Shown here piece after piece: positions 1-8,613 of a stretch of 32,272 nt of DNA (its first letter is position 1; every line of letters starts with the position of its first letter). The DNA is from Phycisphaerae bacterium (lineage in GTDB: Bacteria > Planctomycetota > Phycisphaerae > Phycisphaerales > UBA1924), in assembly GCA_030426605.1 (NCBI GenBank), contig JAUHXM010000026.1, positions 1-32,272 on the forward strand, written 5' to 3'. Made by a program: the position numbers and the translations under genes. The notes under the pieces were generated by a model. It was not told the origin of the DNA. It was given only the letters and a program-made list of their open reading frames with translations, and did no database searches.

Positions 1-51
1 CCCGACTCCTCTTGCCTGGTTGGCGGCGAAGTTCCGGCAAGAGGAGTCGGG
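1..51. repeat. Perfect 16-bp inverted repeat at window edge
   Basis: Bases 1-16 (CCCGACTCCTCTTGCC) are the exact reverse complement of bases 36-51, with a 19-base spacer. The reading frame of the following gene stays open through it. A perfect 16-bp stem inside coding sequence, exactly at the sequence edge, could be a real hairpin, or a foldback artefact if this is also a contig end. I cannot tell which from the window. Confidence 0.6.
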
Positions 52-927
52 CGCCGCACACCGGCGCAGCAGGTGCTTCGCCCCTGGTCGCCCGAAGCCG
101 ACTCGACCTTCCAGCCCCAGCAGCTCATCTCGGAGATTCGATCTGCCTACGAGAACGAGGGCCCGGTGAACGATCTCGTCCGGCATTGGACGAACGGGGA
201 GGATCCCAAGAAGATCCCGCCTGCCGAGCTCGCGAAGTACCTGACCAAGTGTGTCTGGGATCACGTGCGGATCGTGCGCGGCGTGATGAACAACCTCCCG
301 ACGGACGACGGCGTCATCATCACCTCCGAGGGCGGGAGCAACACGATCGATCGCTCGCAGATCGCCGCGACGAACTCGGGCTACGAGGTCCAGCACGCCG
401 ACGAGACCGCGCAGTTGGGTGAGGGATCAGAGAACGACATGGCGATCCTGCTCACCGCGGTGATGCGTGCGGCGGGCCTGCCGGCGCGCCTCGTCATCGG
501 GTACCGCGAGGAATCCGAGAACAGGCGCGACCTGTCCGACTCAAAGCGGTACCGCGCCTGGGTCGAGTTCGCCCTGCACGACCCCGCGGCGAACGAGGGC
601 AAGGGGCAGCTTCTCTGGATCCCGGTGGACATCGTGGAGCTGAAGCAGTCGAGCTCGCGTTCACGCAACCTCGACCGCCCGTGGAAGTACTTCGGCACCA
701 ACGACGAGCTGGACACGCTCATCCCGGTCTCGCACCATTTCCACCCGCCGACCACGGTCCGCTCGTACACAGTGCCCGCGCTCTACGGTTGGACGACGGA
801 CCCGGCCCCGCCCGAGCACGCGTCGCAGTCGTTCTTCATCAACATCAGCACCACCGCGCAGCGCGGCGACGACAACAGGACGCAGCGGCAGCCGCCCGCC
901 CGCCGGGGCCGACGCGGACGCCCGTGA
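1..927 (+). CDS. Transglutaminase-like domain protein, 5'-partial
   Basis: The frame is open from base 1 to the stop at 925-927, so the true start lies left of the window; a GTG at 73 is the first in-frame candidate inside it. Counting from that GTG, about residues 115-200 carry the transglutaminase-core pattern: a GEGSENDMAILL block, then RAAGLPARLVIGYR, YRAWVEF and WIPVDIVEL. In active members these blocks hold the catalytic Cys (GxCxDxA), His (HAWVE) and Asp. Here the Cys position reads Glu (with Ser just before), the His position is Arg, and only the Asp side is kept. The fold is therefore likely but protease or transglutaminase activity is not. The C-terminus is Arg/Pro-rich. It converges on the adenylate kinase gene with 9 bases between stops. 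Family call is fairly sure; function is unknown. Confidence 0.75.
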   Translation, partial: PDSSCLVGGEVPARGVGRRTPAQQVLRPWSPEADSTFQPQQLISEIRSAYENEGPVNDLVRHWTNGEDPKKIPPAELAKYLTKCVWDHVRIVRGVMNNLPTDDGVIITSEGGSNTIDRSQIAATNSGYEVQHADETAQLGEGSENDMAILLTAVMRAAGLPARLVIGYREESENRRDLSDSKRYRAWVEFALHDPAANEGKGQLLWIPVDIVELKQSSSRSRNLDRPWKYFGTNDELDTLIPVSHHFHPPTTVRSYTVPALYGWTTDPAPPEHASQSFFINISTTAQRGDDNRTQRQPPARRGRRGRP

Positions 928-936
928 CGCCGGCGG

Positions 937-1560
937 TCAGGAATCCAGCTGGTTCGCGAAGTGCTCTTCCTGCACGGGCACCACGACCTCGAGGATGTGC
1001 TGCAGCACCGCGCCGGGTGAGCCGACGGCGTCCACTTCCTTCACGATCTCCGCCGGGTAGTGCTCGAGCACGGGGCGCGTCTCGTCCAGGTAGACCTGGA
1101 AGCGGTTGCGGATCACGCTCTCGCGCGCGTCGTCGGCCCGGTTCTGCTTGAGCGCGCGCCGGCGCAGACGCTTGATCATCGCGTCCATGTCGTGGCACAC
1201 CAGGTGCACAACCTCGAGCACGTCGATGTACTCCTCCATCAGCTCGGCCTGCTTGACCGTGCGGGGCACGCCGTCGAGGACGAGCAGATCCTCGTAGGGC
1301 TTGAAGACGCCGAGGATGGACTGGGCCTTGGCGTACTGCTGCCAGAGCTTGATGGTGACCTCGTCGGGGACGAGGTCGCCCTTGGAGGAGTACTCGTAGA
1401 AGATCTTGCCCAGGTCGGAGTGCAGGTCGAGCGTGCGGAACATGTCGCCCGTCGAGATGTGGTGGAACCCGGGGATCTGGGCGAGGATCTGCCCCTGCGT
1501 CCCCTTGCCCGCGCCGGGGGCGCCGAAGAGGAGGATCGTCTGGTACTTCTTGTCGGGCAT
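937..1560 (-). CDS. adk: Adenylate kinase family protein
   Basis: The 207-residue product has the adenylate kinase layout: P-loop GAPGAGKGTQ at residues 13-22, the NMP-binding STGDMFR block near 36-42, a GDLVPDE segment, DGVPRT (usually DGFPRT), and the LID/core pattern RALKQNRADD..VIRNRFQVYLDETRPVLEHY. The LID is the short type without zinc cysteines. The family catalyses reversible phosphate transfer ATP + AMP to 2 ADP in the cytoplasm. It is not beside secY or ribosomal-protein genes, the usual bacterial place, so it could be a second, specialised copy. It starts at ATG 1560 and is divergent from the zinc-ribbon pair, with 157 bases between. I saw no frame damage. Confidence 0.88.
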   Translation of the reverse strand: MPDKKYQTILLFGAPGAGKGTQGQILAQIPGFHHISTGDMFRTLDLHSDLGKIFYEYSSKGDLVPDEVTIKLWQQYAKAQSILGVFKPYEDLLVLDGVPRTVKQAELMEEYIDVLEVVHLVCHDMDAMIKRLRRRALKQNRADDARESVIRNRFQVYLDETRPVLEHYPAEIVKEVDAVGSPGAVLQHILEVVVPVQEEHFANQLDS

Positions 1561-1717
1561 ATCGCGCTCGCGGCCCCGTGCCGAGCGGCGGGGGCGGGTC
1601 AGAGTCGGCGGGCGTCCCGCGACACCCGCGGGTCAATCTACCCCGCGTTCATCGGCCGACCCACCGGCCGACCCGAGGCGGTTGGCAGGATAGGCCGGGC
1701 CTAAGGATTGCTCACCC

Positions 1718-2182
1718 ATGGGCTTGCTGCGAAAGCACATGCACGACGACGCCGGCACGCGGGTCCCGGTCTATCGGACCGGGCTCTGGCCCGGCACCCT
1801 GCCGCACGAGTGCCCGCTGACGCCCGACGCGCGATCGCGGATCCTCGCGAGGTCGGGCTCCGGGTGGTCGCCGACGGTCGCGTGGAGCGTCCTCGTGCTC
1901 GGCGTGCTCGTCTTCGCGATGATGGCGGTTTTCGCGTTCGGGTACGGGTTCCACACGCGGACGCCTCGGTGGGCGATCGCGGTCCTGATCGTGCCCGCCT
2001 TCATGGGCATGCGGAAGTTCCTCGCGTGGGTGGTCGGGAACTGGACCGGGTTCGGGTCGGTCGGCGTCGAGAAGCTCAGGGGCGTGATGCTCGACGCCGG
2101 TCGCTGCCCGAGCTGCGGGTACGAGCTCGCCGGGCAGGAGACCTGCCCGGAGTGCGCGGCGGTGTGGAAGGCGGGGTCGTAG
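1718..2182 (+). CDS. Small membrane protein with C-terminal zinc ribbon (copy 1)
   Basis: A 154-residue hypothetical protein. It starts MGLLRKHMHDDAGTRVPVYR, has two hydrophobic segments (about residues 50-75 and 86-105), and ends with a zinc ribbon of two CxxC knuckles, CPSCGYELAGQETCPEC. The knuckles suggest metal binding on the cytoplasmic side, but no function can be assigned. AAGGA lies about ten bases before the ATG, a rather long spacing. The stop codon TAG overlaps the GTG start of a related downstream gene by one base, so the two are probably translated together. Base composition is high: a sampled 60-base row (1861-1920) has 43 G+C. Confidence 0.75.
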   Translation: MGLLRKHMHDDAGTRVPVYRTGLWPGTLPHECPLTPDARSRILARSGSGWSPTVAWSVLVLGVLVFAMMAVFAFGYGFHTRTPRWAIAVLIVPAFMGMRKFLAWVVGNWTGFGSVGVEKLRGVMLDAGRCPSCGYELAGQETCPECAAVWKAGS

Positions 2183-2664
2183 TGGGGCTGCTGCGCAAGC
2201 ACATTCGTGACGACGCGGGGAAACGCGTGCCGGTGTATCGCACGGGGAGGTGGCCGTTCCCAACGCCGCGTGAGCAATGGGAGTCACGTGCGGACTGGAT
2301 TCAACTCCGTGATTCGATGCACATGGGCACGAAGCAACGGCCAGTCTTGCTCGATGCCATCCCGTTGTGTTGCGTCCTTTGGATCCTCGGGCTCGTTTGG
2401 GGGGCCGGGTTGCTGTCATGGTGGACGATGCTGCTCGGCACGGCTGCGATCGTTTGGACGTGTTTCGACTGGTTTGCATCGATCACCGTTGCGTCACAGA
2501 TGGAGTGGGCGTCGGTCGTGTCTGCGCTCTCGCAACAAGACCGCTGCCGATCTTGCGGTTTCCGGATGGACGGCCGCGAGCGGTGTGTCGAATGTGGCGC
2601 GACCTGGTGCATCAAAAAGCGGCTGCCCGCGATGGACAGCCGCTCGGAAGAATCGCATGATTGA
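2182..2664 (+). CDS. Small membrane protein with C-terminal zinc ribbon (copy 2)
   Basis: A 160-residue protein starting at GTG 2182, whose first base is the last base of the preceding TAG. It begins VGLLRKHIRDDAGKRVPVYR, nearly the same as copy 1, and ends with the same type of ribbon, CRSCGFRMDGRERCVEC. The middle (hydrophobic about residues 58-100) is quite different from copy 1. It is therefore a tandem paralogue with conserved ends and a diverged centre. Its composition is lower than its neighbour's: row 2341-2400 has 35 G+C of 60. The GTG start is chosen because it restores the shared N-terminus; an upstream extension in frame would overlap copy 1 completely. Function unknown. Confidence 0.72.
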   Translation: MGLLRKHIRDDAGKRVPVYRTGRWPFPTPREQWESRADWIQLRDSMHMGTKQRPVLLDAIPLCCVLWILGLVWGAGLLSWWTMLLGTAAIVWTCFDWFASITVASQMEWASVVSALSQQDRCRSCGFRMDGRERCVECGATWCIKKRLPAMDSRSEESHD

Positions 2665-2675
2665 GTCTCGGGGTA

Positions 2676-4793
2676 TTACGCCCCGGCTTCGATGACTTCC
2701 TTCTGCAGGTTCGCCGGCATCGGGGCGTACTTGCTGAACTCCATCGCGCTGGCCGCCCGGCCCTGCGACATGCCGCGGAGGCTGGTGGTGTAGCCGAACA
2801 TCTCGGACAGCGGGACCTCGGCGTGGATCTCCTTGACCATGCCCTTGTCCTCGGTGTCCATGATCATGCCGCGACGCGACGACAGGTCGCCGGTCACGTT
2901 GCCCAGGTACTCCTCGGGCGTGGTGATCACGACCTTCATGATCGGCTCGAGCAGCACGCTCTTGGCCTTGCTGACCGCCTCACGCAGCGCGAGGCGACCG
3001 GCCTGCTCGAAGGCGACCTGCGACGAGTCCACATCGTGGTACGAGCCGTCCACGAGCTCGGCCTTGATGTTGATGAGGGGGTAGCCCGCCGTCACGCCGC
3101 TCTTGGCGGTCTGGCGGATGCCCGCTTCGACCGAGGGGATGAACTCCTTGGGGATCGAGCCGCCGACGATCTTGTTCTCGAACGCGATCGAGTCGGTGAA
3201 CTTGAGCCCGTCGGCCTCGGCCTCCTCGGCGGTGTAGGGCATGAGGTTGATGGTGCAATCGCCGAACTGACCGCGGCCGCCCGACTGCTTTTTGAACAGC
3301 CCGCGGCAGTTCTGCGCCGTGCCCTGGATCGCCTCGCGGTACGAGACGCGGGGCTTGCCGACCTCGACGCCGATCTTCATGTCACGCACGAGCTTGTTCT
3401 TGATGATCTCGAGGTGCAACTCGCCCATGCCCGCGATGATCGTCTGCCCGGTCTCGTCGTTGTACTCCGAGCGGAACGAGGGGTCCTCGCGGCGGATGGT
3501 GACGAGCGCCTCGGAGAGCTTCCGCTTGTCGTCGGCCGTCTTGGGCTCGATCGACATGCTGATGACCGGCTCGGGGAAGGTCATACGCTCGAGCACGATC
3601 GCGTTGTCCGGGTCGCACAGGGTGTCGCCCGTGATCGAGTTCTTGATGCCGACGACGGCGACGATGTTGCCCGCGCCGACCTCGTCGAGGCTCTGGCGGT
3701 CCTTCGCGTGCATCTCGAAGATGCGCGACGCGATCTCGCGCTTGTTGTTGCCCGGGTTGAGGGTGCGGGTGCCCTTGACGAGCTTGCCCGAGTAGATGCG
3801 CATGTAGGTGAGGTCGCCGTGGGTGTCGGAGACGACCTTGAAGACGAGGGCGCTGAAGGGCGCGTCGTCGTTGTGGGGACGGGTGAGCTTGACGCTCTCG
3901 TCGCGCGGGTCGGTGCCGGTGACCTCGGGGACCTCCTGCGGGTTGGGCAGGTAGTCGATGACGCCGTCGAGCAGGCGCTGGACGCCGATGTTCTTGAGGG
4001 CCGAGCCGGCGAAGACGGGGTTGCACTCACGCGAGATGGTGCCCTTGCGCAGCGCCTTCTTGATCTGCGCCGGCGTGATGGAGGACTCGTCCTCGAGGTA
4101 CTGCTCGGTGAGCTCGTCGTCGAGGGCGGACGCCGCCTCGATCAGGTCGTGACGCCACTTCTCGGCGGTCGCCTTCAGATCGTCGGGGATCTCCTTCTCG
4201 GTGACGACGGCACCCTGCGAGTCCGCCTCGAACTCGTACGCCTTCATCTCGAGCAGGTCGATGATGCCCTTGAGCTCGTCACCCGCGCCCCAGGGGATCT
4301 GGACGGCGATCGGGTTCGCGCCCAGGCGCTTCTTGATCGAGTTGAACGAGTACTCGAAGTCCGCGCCGAGCTTGTCCATCTTGTTGATGAAGCACATGCG
4401 CGGCACGCGGTACCGGTCCGCCTGGCGCCACACGGTCTCGGACTGGGCCTCGACGCCCTCCTTGCCGTCGAAGACGGCGACCGCGCCGTCGAGCACGCGC
4501 AGCGACCGCTCGACCTCGATGGTGAAGTCCACGTGGCCCGGGGTGTCGATCAGGTTGACCTTGTAGTCGCGGCCCGAGCGCGTCCACGGGCAGGTGGTCG
4601 CGGCGGACTGGATGGTGATACCGCGCTCCTGCTCTTCCTGCAGGAAGTCCATGGTCGCGGTGCCCTCGTGCACCTCGCCGAGCTTGTAGTTCTTGCCCGT
4701 GTAGAACAGGATGCGTTCGGTGACGGTGGTTTTGCCCGCGTCGATGTGGGCACAAATGCCGATGTTCCGGATGTTGCTCAGATCGGTGGCCAT
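2676..4793 (-). CDS. fusA: Elongation factor G
   Basis: The 705-residue product is a full-length EF-G, the ribosome-dependent GTPase that drives tRNA-mRNA translocation and, with RRF, ribosome recycling. It shows G1 AHIDAGKTT at residues 15-23, the switch-I pattern QERGITIQSAATT, DTPGHVDF, NKMDKLGADF, then domains II-V, including RGQFGDC and the C-terminal MSQGRAASAMEFSKYAPMP block. Length is that of the usual family (about 700). The start is supported by AAGGA six bases before ATG 4793. The usual str-operon partners (rpsL, rpsG, tuf) are absent on both sides. It converges on the zinc-ribbon pair with 11 bases between stops. A 386-base upstream region may carry its regulation. Confidence 0.97.
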   Translation of the reverse strand: MATDLSNIRNIGICAHIDAGKTTVTERILFYTGKNYKLGEVHEGTATMDFLQEEQERGITIQSAATTCPWTRSGRDYKVNLIDTPGHVDFTIEVERSLRVLDGAVAVFDGKEGVEAQSETVWRQADRYRVPRMCFINKMDKLGADFEYSFNSIKKRLGANPIAVQIPWGAGDELKGIIDLLEMKAYEFEADSQGAVVTEKEIPDDLKATAEKWRHDLIEAASALDDELTEQYLEDESSITPAQIKKALRKGTISRECNPVFAGSALKNIGVQRLLDGVIDYLPNPQEVPEVTGTDPRDESVKLTRPHNDDAPFSALVFKVVSDTHGDLTYMRIYSGKLVKGTRTLNPGNNKREIASRIFEMHAKDRQSLDEVGAGNIVAVVGIKNSITGDTLCDPDNAIVLERMTFPEPVISMSIEPKTADDKRKLSEALVTIRREDPSFRSEYNDETGQTIIAGMGELHLEIIKNKLVRDMKIGVEVGKPRVSYREAIQGTAQNCRGLFKKQSGGRGQFGDCTINLMPYTAEEAEADGLKFTDSIAFENKIVGGSIPKEFIPSVEAGIRQTAKSGVTAGYPLINIKAELVDGSYHDVDSSQVAFEQAGRLALREAVSKAKSVLLEPIMKVVITTPEEYLGNVTGDLSSRRGMIMDTEDKGMVKEIHAEVPLSEMFGYTTSLRGMSQGRAASAMEFSKYAPMPANLQKEVIEAGA

Positions 4794-5179
4794 GGGTGGT
4801 CCTTCGTTGTCCTCGAGTGTTTCTCGTGTCGAATCGTCTGCTGGTGAATGACCCGGCCCGTCCTGGTGGGCGGGGGCCGCGTCGTGAATTTGGCGGGCTC
4901 GATCCGGGGGCCAGATGGTGGCCGCGCCCGGGTCTGGTATCGGTCTCGTGGTGCCCGGACTCCGGCAAAGCCCGGGCAGGGCTCACGCCGGGTCTGGGTC
5001 CGAATCGTCCTGCATGGTGGAGCCTCCTGTTCCGCTCGGCAACACGCCGGCGGGTCGGCCTCGGACCAGACACTGATGCACAAGGGGCACCGGCCGCGGA
5101 CGGGCCGCCCCTTCACATCAATCTTTGCGCCGCGACCCCCAGCAATCAAGCGGGTTCTCGCCCGGATTGAGCGAGGGGA
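4794..5179 (-). other. fusA upstream region with possible leader elements
   Basis: This 386-base stretch lies between the ligase stop (5180) and the fusA start, both on the minus strand. It has no credible long gene. Two things stand out on the minus strand. One is a micro-ORF at 5015-4983 behind a perfect AGGAGG. The other is a 7-bp stem, TGCCCGG/CCGGGCA, at 4978-4972 and 4958-4952; an alternative short CCGG/CCGG pairing at 4965-4955 competes with its left arm. I see no clear -35/-10 pair and no T-run terminator after the ligase gene. Attenuation of fusA is possible but is only inference. Confidence 0.4.
4983..5015 (-). CDS. Possible leader micro-ORF upstream of fusA
   Basis: On the minus strand AGGAGG (5028-5023) is followed after seven bases by ATG, then ten codons reading MQDDSDPDPA and a TGA. 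The ribosome-binding site is the best-matching one near fusA, better than fusA's own AAGGA. The stop lies 189 bases before fusA. It could be a translated leader peptide or a chance match; the peptide is acidic and has no regulatory amino-acid run. Confidence 0.25.
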   Translation of the reverse strand: MQDDSDPDPA

Positions 5180-7471
5180 TTACCGCCCGGTCAGCCGTTC
5201 GGCACGGGCCCGCTCGTCGCGGGTGAGCTGCTTGAGGGGGTCGAGGCGCATGTTGGCGTCCGCTTGCAACGCCCGCTCGGCCCAGACGCGGGCGGCGTCG
5301 AGGTCGCCCAGCGTCTCGTAGGCCGCCATCAGCCGGGCGGGGGCGGACGGGCCGCGTGGGTCGAGCGAAGCAGCGGACTCCCAGAATTCGGCCGCCTTAC
5401 GTAGGTGCTCCGCCCGCGCGTCGCTCGTGATCCCAGGGGAATCCGCGAGCCCGGCGTGGACCGTCCCGGCCCACATCCACGAGGAGGCCGACCCGGGGGC
5501 TGCCTGAGGGCCGCCCTCGGCGATGCGTGTGGCTCGGTCCCGGAGGTCTGCCAATTCCGGCTCGCTGCCCGGCCTGGTGGCCCGCTGCAGCAGCACGCGG
5601 GTGAGTGCCGTGCGGGTGCCGTAGTGCTGGGGGCGTGCGTCGATGGCGGTCTGGAGTTCCCCGATGGCGCCATCCTGCGCCGCGGCGACGAGGGAGGCGA
5701 ACCCCGCTCCGACCGACGCGTCGGACGGTGTGGTCACGCCCAACTCGCTCGCGGCCCGCTCCAGGATCGCCCGGGCCTCCGATTCGGACGCGGCGCTCTG
5801 GAGATCGAACAGCGCGTCGGCGAGTGCGGTCGCGGGCTTGGCGGCGTCACGCAACGCCCCCTCCCAACGCGCGAGCCCGGGGAACGCGATCGTGAAGACC
5901 ACGACGCCCGCGAGGGCCGGTCCGAAGATCGCGCAGGCGCGCGCCGGTCGGCTCGAGACCCCGCCCGAGAGCGGGCTCGCGAGGCACCCGAGCCAAAGCA
6001 ACAGAAGCGGCGCGGAGGTCTCCGACACACCCGCCATATCGAGTTGGGCGTGGGCGAGGACCGCCGCGGCTGCGCCCGCCATGGGCGCCGCCCAACGTCG
6101 CGCAGACCACGCCTGCCCGATCGCCCACGCGAGGGCGATCCACGCGACGAGTCCGCCCGCGCGCATCGCGGCGCCCTCGGGCGTGATCGCCGCCCGCTCG
6201 ACGAGCCCGGAGATCGCGACGACCACGACGGCGGTGATCAGCACGAACAGACGGACAGAACGCTCATCTACGGGAGCGACGTCGGTCGTGGCGGCGGGCG
6301 TCGACCCCGACCGCTTCGCCCAGACGAGCATCAACGCGATCCACGAGAGGCCGAGCACGCCGAGCGTCGCGGCCCAGTCCACGAGCACCGCGTGCGAGCT
6401 CGTGACCTCCTCCGGGCTCAGCGCCGGGCGTTTGAGCACGTACGCGTCCTTGAACCCCGCGGGCCCGACGCCGACGAGCGGGTGGCTCGCGATGACGCGT
6501 GCCGCGCCCTCGAAGTAGAACGCCCGGAACAGCAGCGAGAGCTCGCCCAGGCGTTCGCCGAGGACGCCGCGGAGCAGGACCGCCCCGATGACGCCGATCG
6601 GAGCGAGGACGAGCACCCACGGCAGGACACGCCCGACGCGCTTGGGAAGCAGCATCGCGACGAGGCCGACCGCGGTGCCGAGCAGCGCCGCACCCCAGGC
6701 GCCCTTCGAGCCCGTCATCGCCAGCGCACCGGCGCACGCGATCGCACCGAGCAGCAGCACGAACGACGCGTTCCGCGTTCGGAACTCCCGAAGGCTCCTC
6801 AATCCCCCGACGAGCAGCAACACCGCGCCGCCCGCCATGAAGGTCGCGTACACATTCGAAAGCCCGAACCACCCGGTCGCCGCGGGCTGCATGAGCCGGC
6901 GCTCGTAGACCATCGCGCTGCGCGAGCCCGGCTCCCACCCGCGGGCCGCGAAGAACGCGTCGCGCGTCTCGCGGAAGTGGGCGACGGTCTGCGGGTGCTC
7001 GACGAAGTACTGCAACGCGCCCTTGGCGACGAGCATGCCCACGAACCCGAAGGCCGCGCAGGTGAGGGCCCGTCGAACAACCGGGTACTGCCCGAGGTGC
7101 CACGCGCCGAGCCCGCCCGCCATCGCGGCGACCCACGCCGAGCCCGCGCCCGCGTGTTCGAGCGAGTGGGCGACGTGGATCGCCACGCCCGCCGCGCCCA
7201 CGACGAACAGCCCGACGCCGAGGCGCGACACGCGCGGCGCCGCCGCGATCGCGAGCGCTGCCCCAAGACATACCACCAGATCGAGCACCAACAACGCGCT
7301 CGGCCCGATCGCGACGAGGGGCCCGCCCTGTGTGAACGGGTCGCCGTCCCAGTGGGGGAAGGGGGTCCACCCGACGCCGGCGCGGGCGATCGCGCCCAGC
7401 GCGAGCATCGCCGCGGCGGTCCATGCGGGCCAACCCGGGTGTGGTTCGGTCTGCGGCGTTCCCACGCTCAT
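5180..7471 (-). CDS. O-antigen ligase/polymerase-like membrane protein with TPR tail
   Basis: Start chosen at ATG 7471, which overlaps the upstream TGA as ATGA; a start 24 bases earlier is possible but has no ribosome-binding site. The product (763 residues) has about ten or more hydrophobic segments. In the middle it has the Wzy/WaaL-type pattern RAFYFEGAARVIASHPLVG, then GVGPAGFKDAY and SSHAVLVDWAATLGVLGL. This matches ligases that join a polyprenol-linked glycan to an acceptor at the outer face of the inner membrane. The last roughly 200 residues are soluble, with tetratricopeptide-like helices (GTVHAGLADSP.., ARLMAAYETLGDLDAARVW). It is the last gene of a minus-strand envelope run. Ligase versus polymerase cannot be decided here. 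Confidence 0.8.
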   Translation of the reverse strand: MSVGTPQTEPHPGWPAWTAAAMLALGAIARAGVGWTPFPHWDGDPFTQGGPLVAIGPSALLVLDLVVCLGAALAIAAAPRVSRLGVGLFVVGAAGVAIHVAHSLEHAGAGSAWVAAMAGGLGAWHLGQYPVVRRALTCAAFGFVGMLVAKGALQYFVEHPQTVAHFRETRDAFFAARGWEPGSRSAMVYERRLMQPAATGWFGLSNVYATFMAGGAVLLLVGGLRSLREFRTRNASFVLLLGAIACAGALAMTGSKGAWGAALLGTAVGLVAMLLPKRVGRVLPWVLVLAPIGVIGAVLLRGVLGERLGELSLLFRAFYFEGAARVIASHPLVGVGPAGFKDAYVLKRPALSPEEVTSSHAVLVDWAATLGVLGLSWIALMLVWAKRSGSTPAATTDVAPVDERSVRLFVLITAVVVVAISGLVERAAITPEGAAMRAGGLVAWIALAWAIGQAWSARRWAAPMAGAAAAVLAHAQLDMAGVSETSAPLLLLWLGCLASPLSGGVSSRPARACAIFGPALAGVVVFTIAFPGLARWEGALRDAAKPATALADALFDLQSAASESEARAILERAASELGVTTPSDASVGAGFASLVAAAQDGAIGELQTAIDARPQHYGTRTALTRVLLQRATRPGSEPELADLRDRATRIAEGGPQAAPGSASSWMWAGTVHAGLADSPGITSDARAEHLRKAAEFWESAASLDPRGPSAPARLMAAYETLGDLDAARVWAERALQADANMRLDPLKQLTRDERARAERLTGR

Positions 7472-8604
7472 CCCGACCCCGGGCTCGAGCGCCACTCGAA
7501 GACGGCGACAACCGCGAGCAGCACCGCGGTCTGGAGCACGACGAGGATTGCCTGCCAGGGTTCGAGCGACCCGAGCGCCACGCCGCCCAGCCCGATCACC
7601 AACGCGAACCCGGCGATCACCGCGACAGCCGCCCGCTTGCTCAGCCCGCGTTTCACGAGCCGGTGCGACAGATGCTGCAGGTCGCCCACGAACGGGCTCT
7701 TGCCCTGGCTCAGGCGCACGAGCGTCACCGATGTGAAGTCATAGAGCGGGATCGCGAGGACGAGCACGGGCATGAAGACGCCGTACCACGCGCCCGAGCC
7801 GGCGGTGCCGTCGTCGCCCACGTACGTCGCGCGGACCGTCAGGAACGCGAGCGTGTACCCGAGCACGAGCGAGCCCGAGTCGCCCATGAACAGTTTCGCC
7901 GGCGGCACGTTCCATACAAGGAACCCCGCGCTCGCGCCGACGACCAGCGCGAGCATCGCGGCAACGAACCACTGCTCGTTCACGAGCGCCGCGCCGAGGA
8001 AGCACGCCGCCGCGATCGCCGCGACCGACCCGCACAGCCCGTCCATGTTGTCGATGAAGTTCATCGCGTTGGTCACGCCGACGATCCAAATGACGGTCAG
8101 GATTATCGAAACCCACGGCCCGCCCGTGTGCGCGTCGAGCATCGTCATCAGGCGCGTGTCCAGCGCCGCGTGCGGCCACGCGACGACCACCGCGGGCACG
8201 ACCATGATGACCAGCTTGCCCCACGGTCCCATCGGTCGCCGGTCGTCGATCAGGCCCATCACGTGGAGGAGTGTCAGCGACCCAAGGAACGCGAGCGCGA
8301 GCGGCGCACGCGTCATCACGCCTGGGATGTGCTGCGCCGCGGGCGCGAGGAACTCCGGCAGCAAGAGCGACCCGCCATCGACGAGCCACGCGAGCGCAAG
8401 CCCGGCGACGAGCGGCAACGCGATCGCCAGGTAGATCCCCACGCCCCCGGTGTTCGGGATGCGGCGTGGCGCGTCCTTGACCTGCCCGGCGACGGCGGCG
8501 TCGCCGTGCGCGCCCGCGCGCCGCCCGAGGCGCATCGCGACCCAGCACGCCGGGCAGGCGATCGCGAACGCGGCTCCGATCAGCGCCAGGCACAGGGCGA
8601 CCAT
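7468..8604 (-). CDS. WecA/TagO/MraY-family polyprenyl-phosphate sugar-1-phosphate transferase
   Basis: The 378-residue polytopic protein carries all family signatures: PRRIPNTGGVGIYLA near residues 47-60, the Asp-Asp pair in GLIDDRRP (120-121), NAMNFIDNMDGL (N182, D185, D188), KLFMGDSGS (237-245) and HLSHRL (311-316). Such enzymes transfer a UDP-sugar phosphate (often GlcNAc-1-P) to undecaprenyl phosphate, the first membrane step of a cell-surface glycan. The MraY-specific branch is less likely because the context is a ligase gene and not the murein cluster. The stop overlaps the ligase start (ATGA). It begins nine bases after the stop of the preceding YwaF-like gene, without a visible Shine-Dalgarno, so it probably depends on coupling. 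Confidence 0.87.
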   Translation of the reverse strand: MVALCLALIGAAFAIACPACWVAMRLGRRAGAHGDAAVAGQVKDAPRRIPNTGGVGIYLAIALPLVAGLALAWLVDGGSLLLPEFLAPAAQHIPGVMTRAPLALAFLGSLTLLHVMGLIDDRRPMGPWGKLVIMVVPAVVVAWPHAALDTRLMTMLDAHTGGPWVSIILTVIWIVGVTNAMNFIDNMDGLCGSVAAIAAACFLGAALVNEQWFVAAMLALVVGASAGFLVWNVPPAKLFMGDSGSLVLGYTLAFLTVRATYVGDDGTAGSGAWYGVFMPVLVLAIPLYDFTSVTLVRLSQGKSPFVGDLQHLSHRLVKRGLSKRAAVAVIAGFALVIGLGGVALGSLEPWQAILVVLQTAVLLAVVAVFEWRSSPGSG

Positions 8605-8613
8605 GAGCGGATG

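Noticed and set aside
1640-1685. Near-tandem repeat CGGCCGACCC with a 12-base period between adk and the zinc-ribbon pair
   Set aside because: Only two copies in very GC-rich DNA, which is within chance.
2661-4847. 728-residue plus-strand ORF opposite fusA
   Set aside because: It lies on the antisense strand of an unmistakable EF-G gene; its Leu/Asp/Val/Arg-rich product is the typical mirror of high-GC coding DNA.
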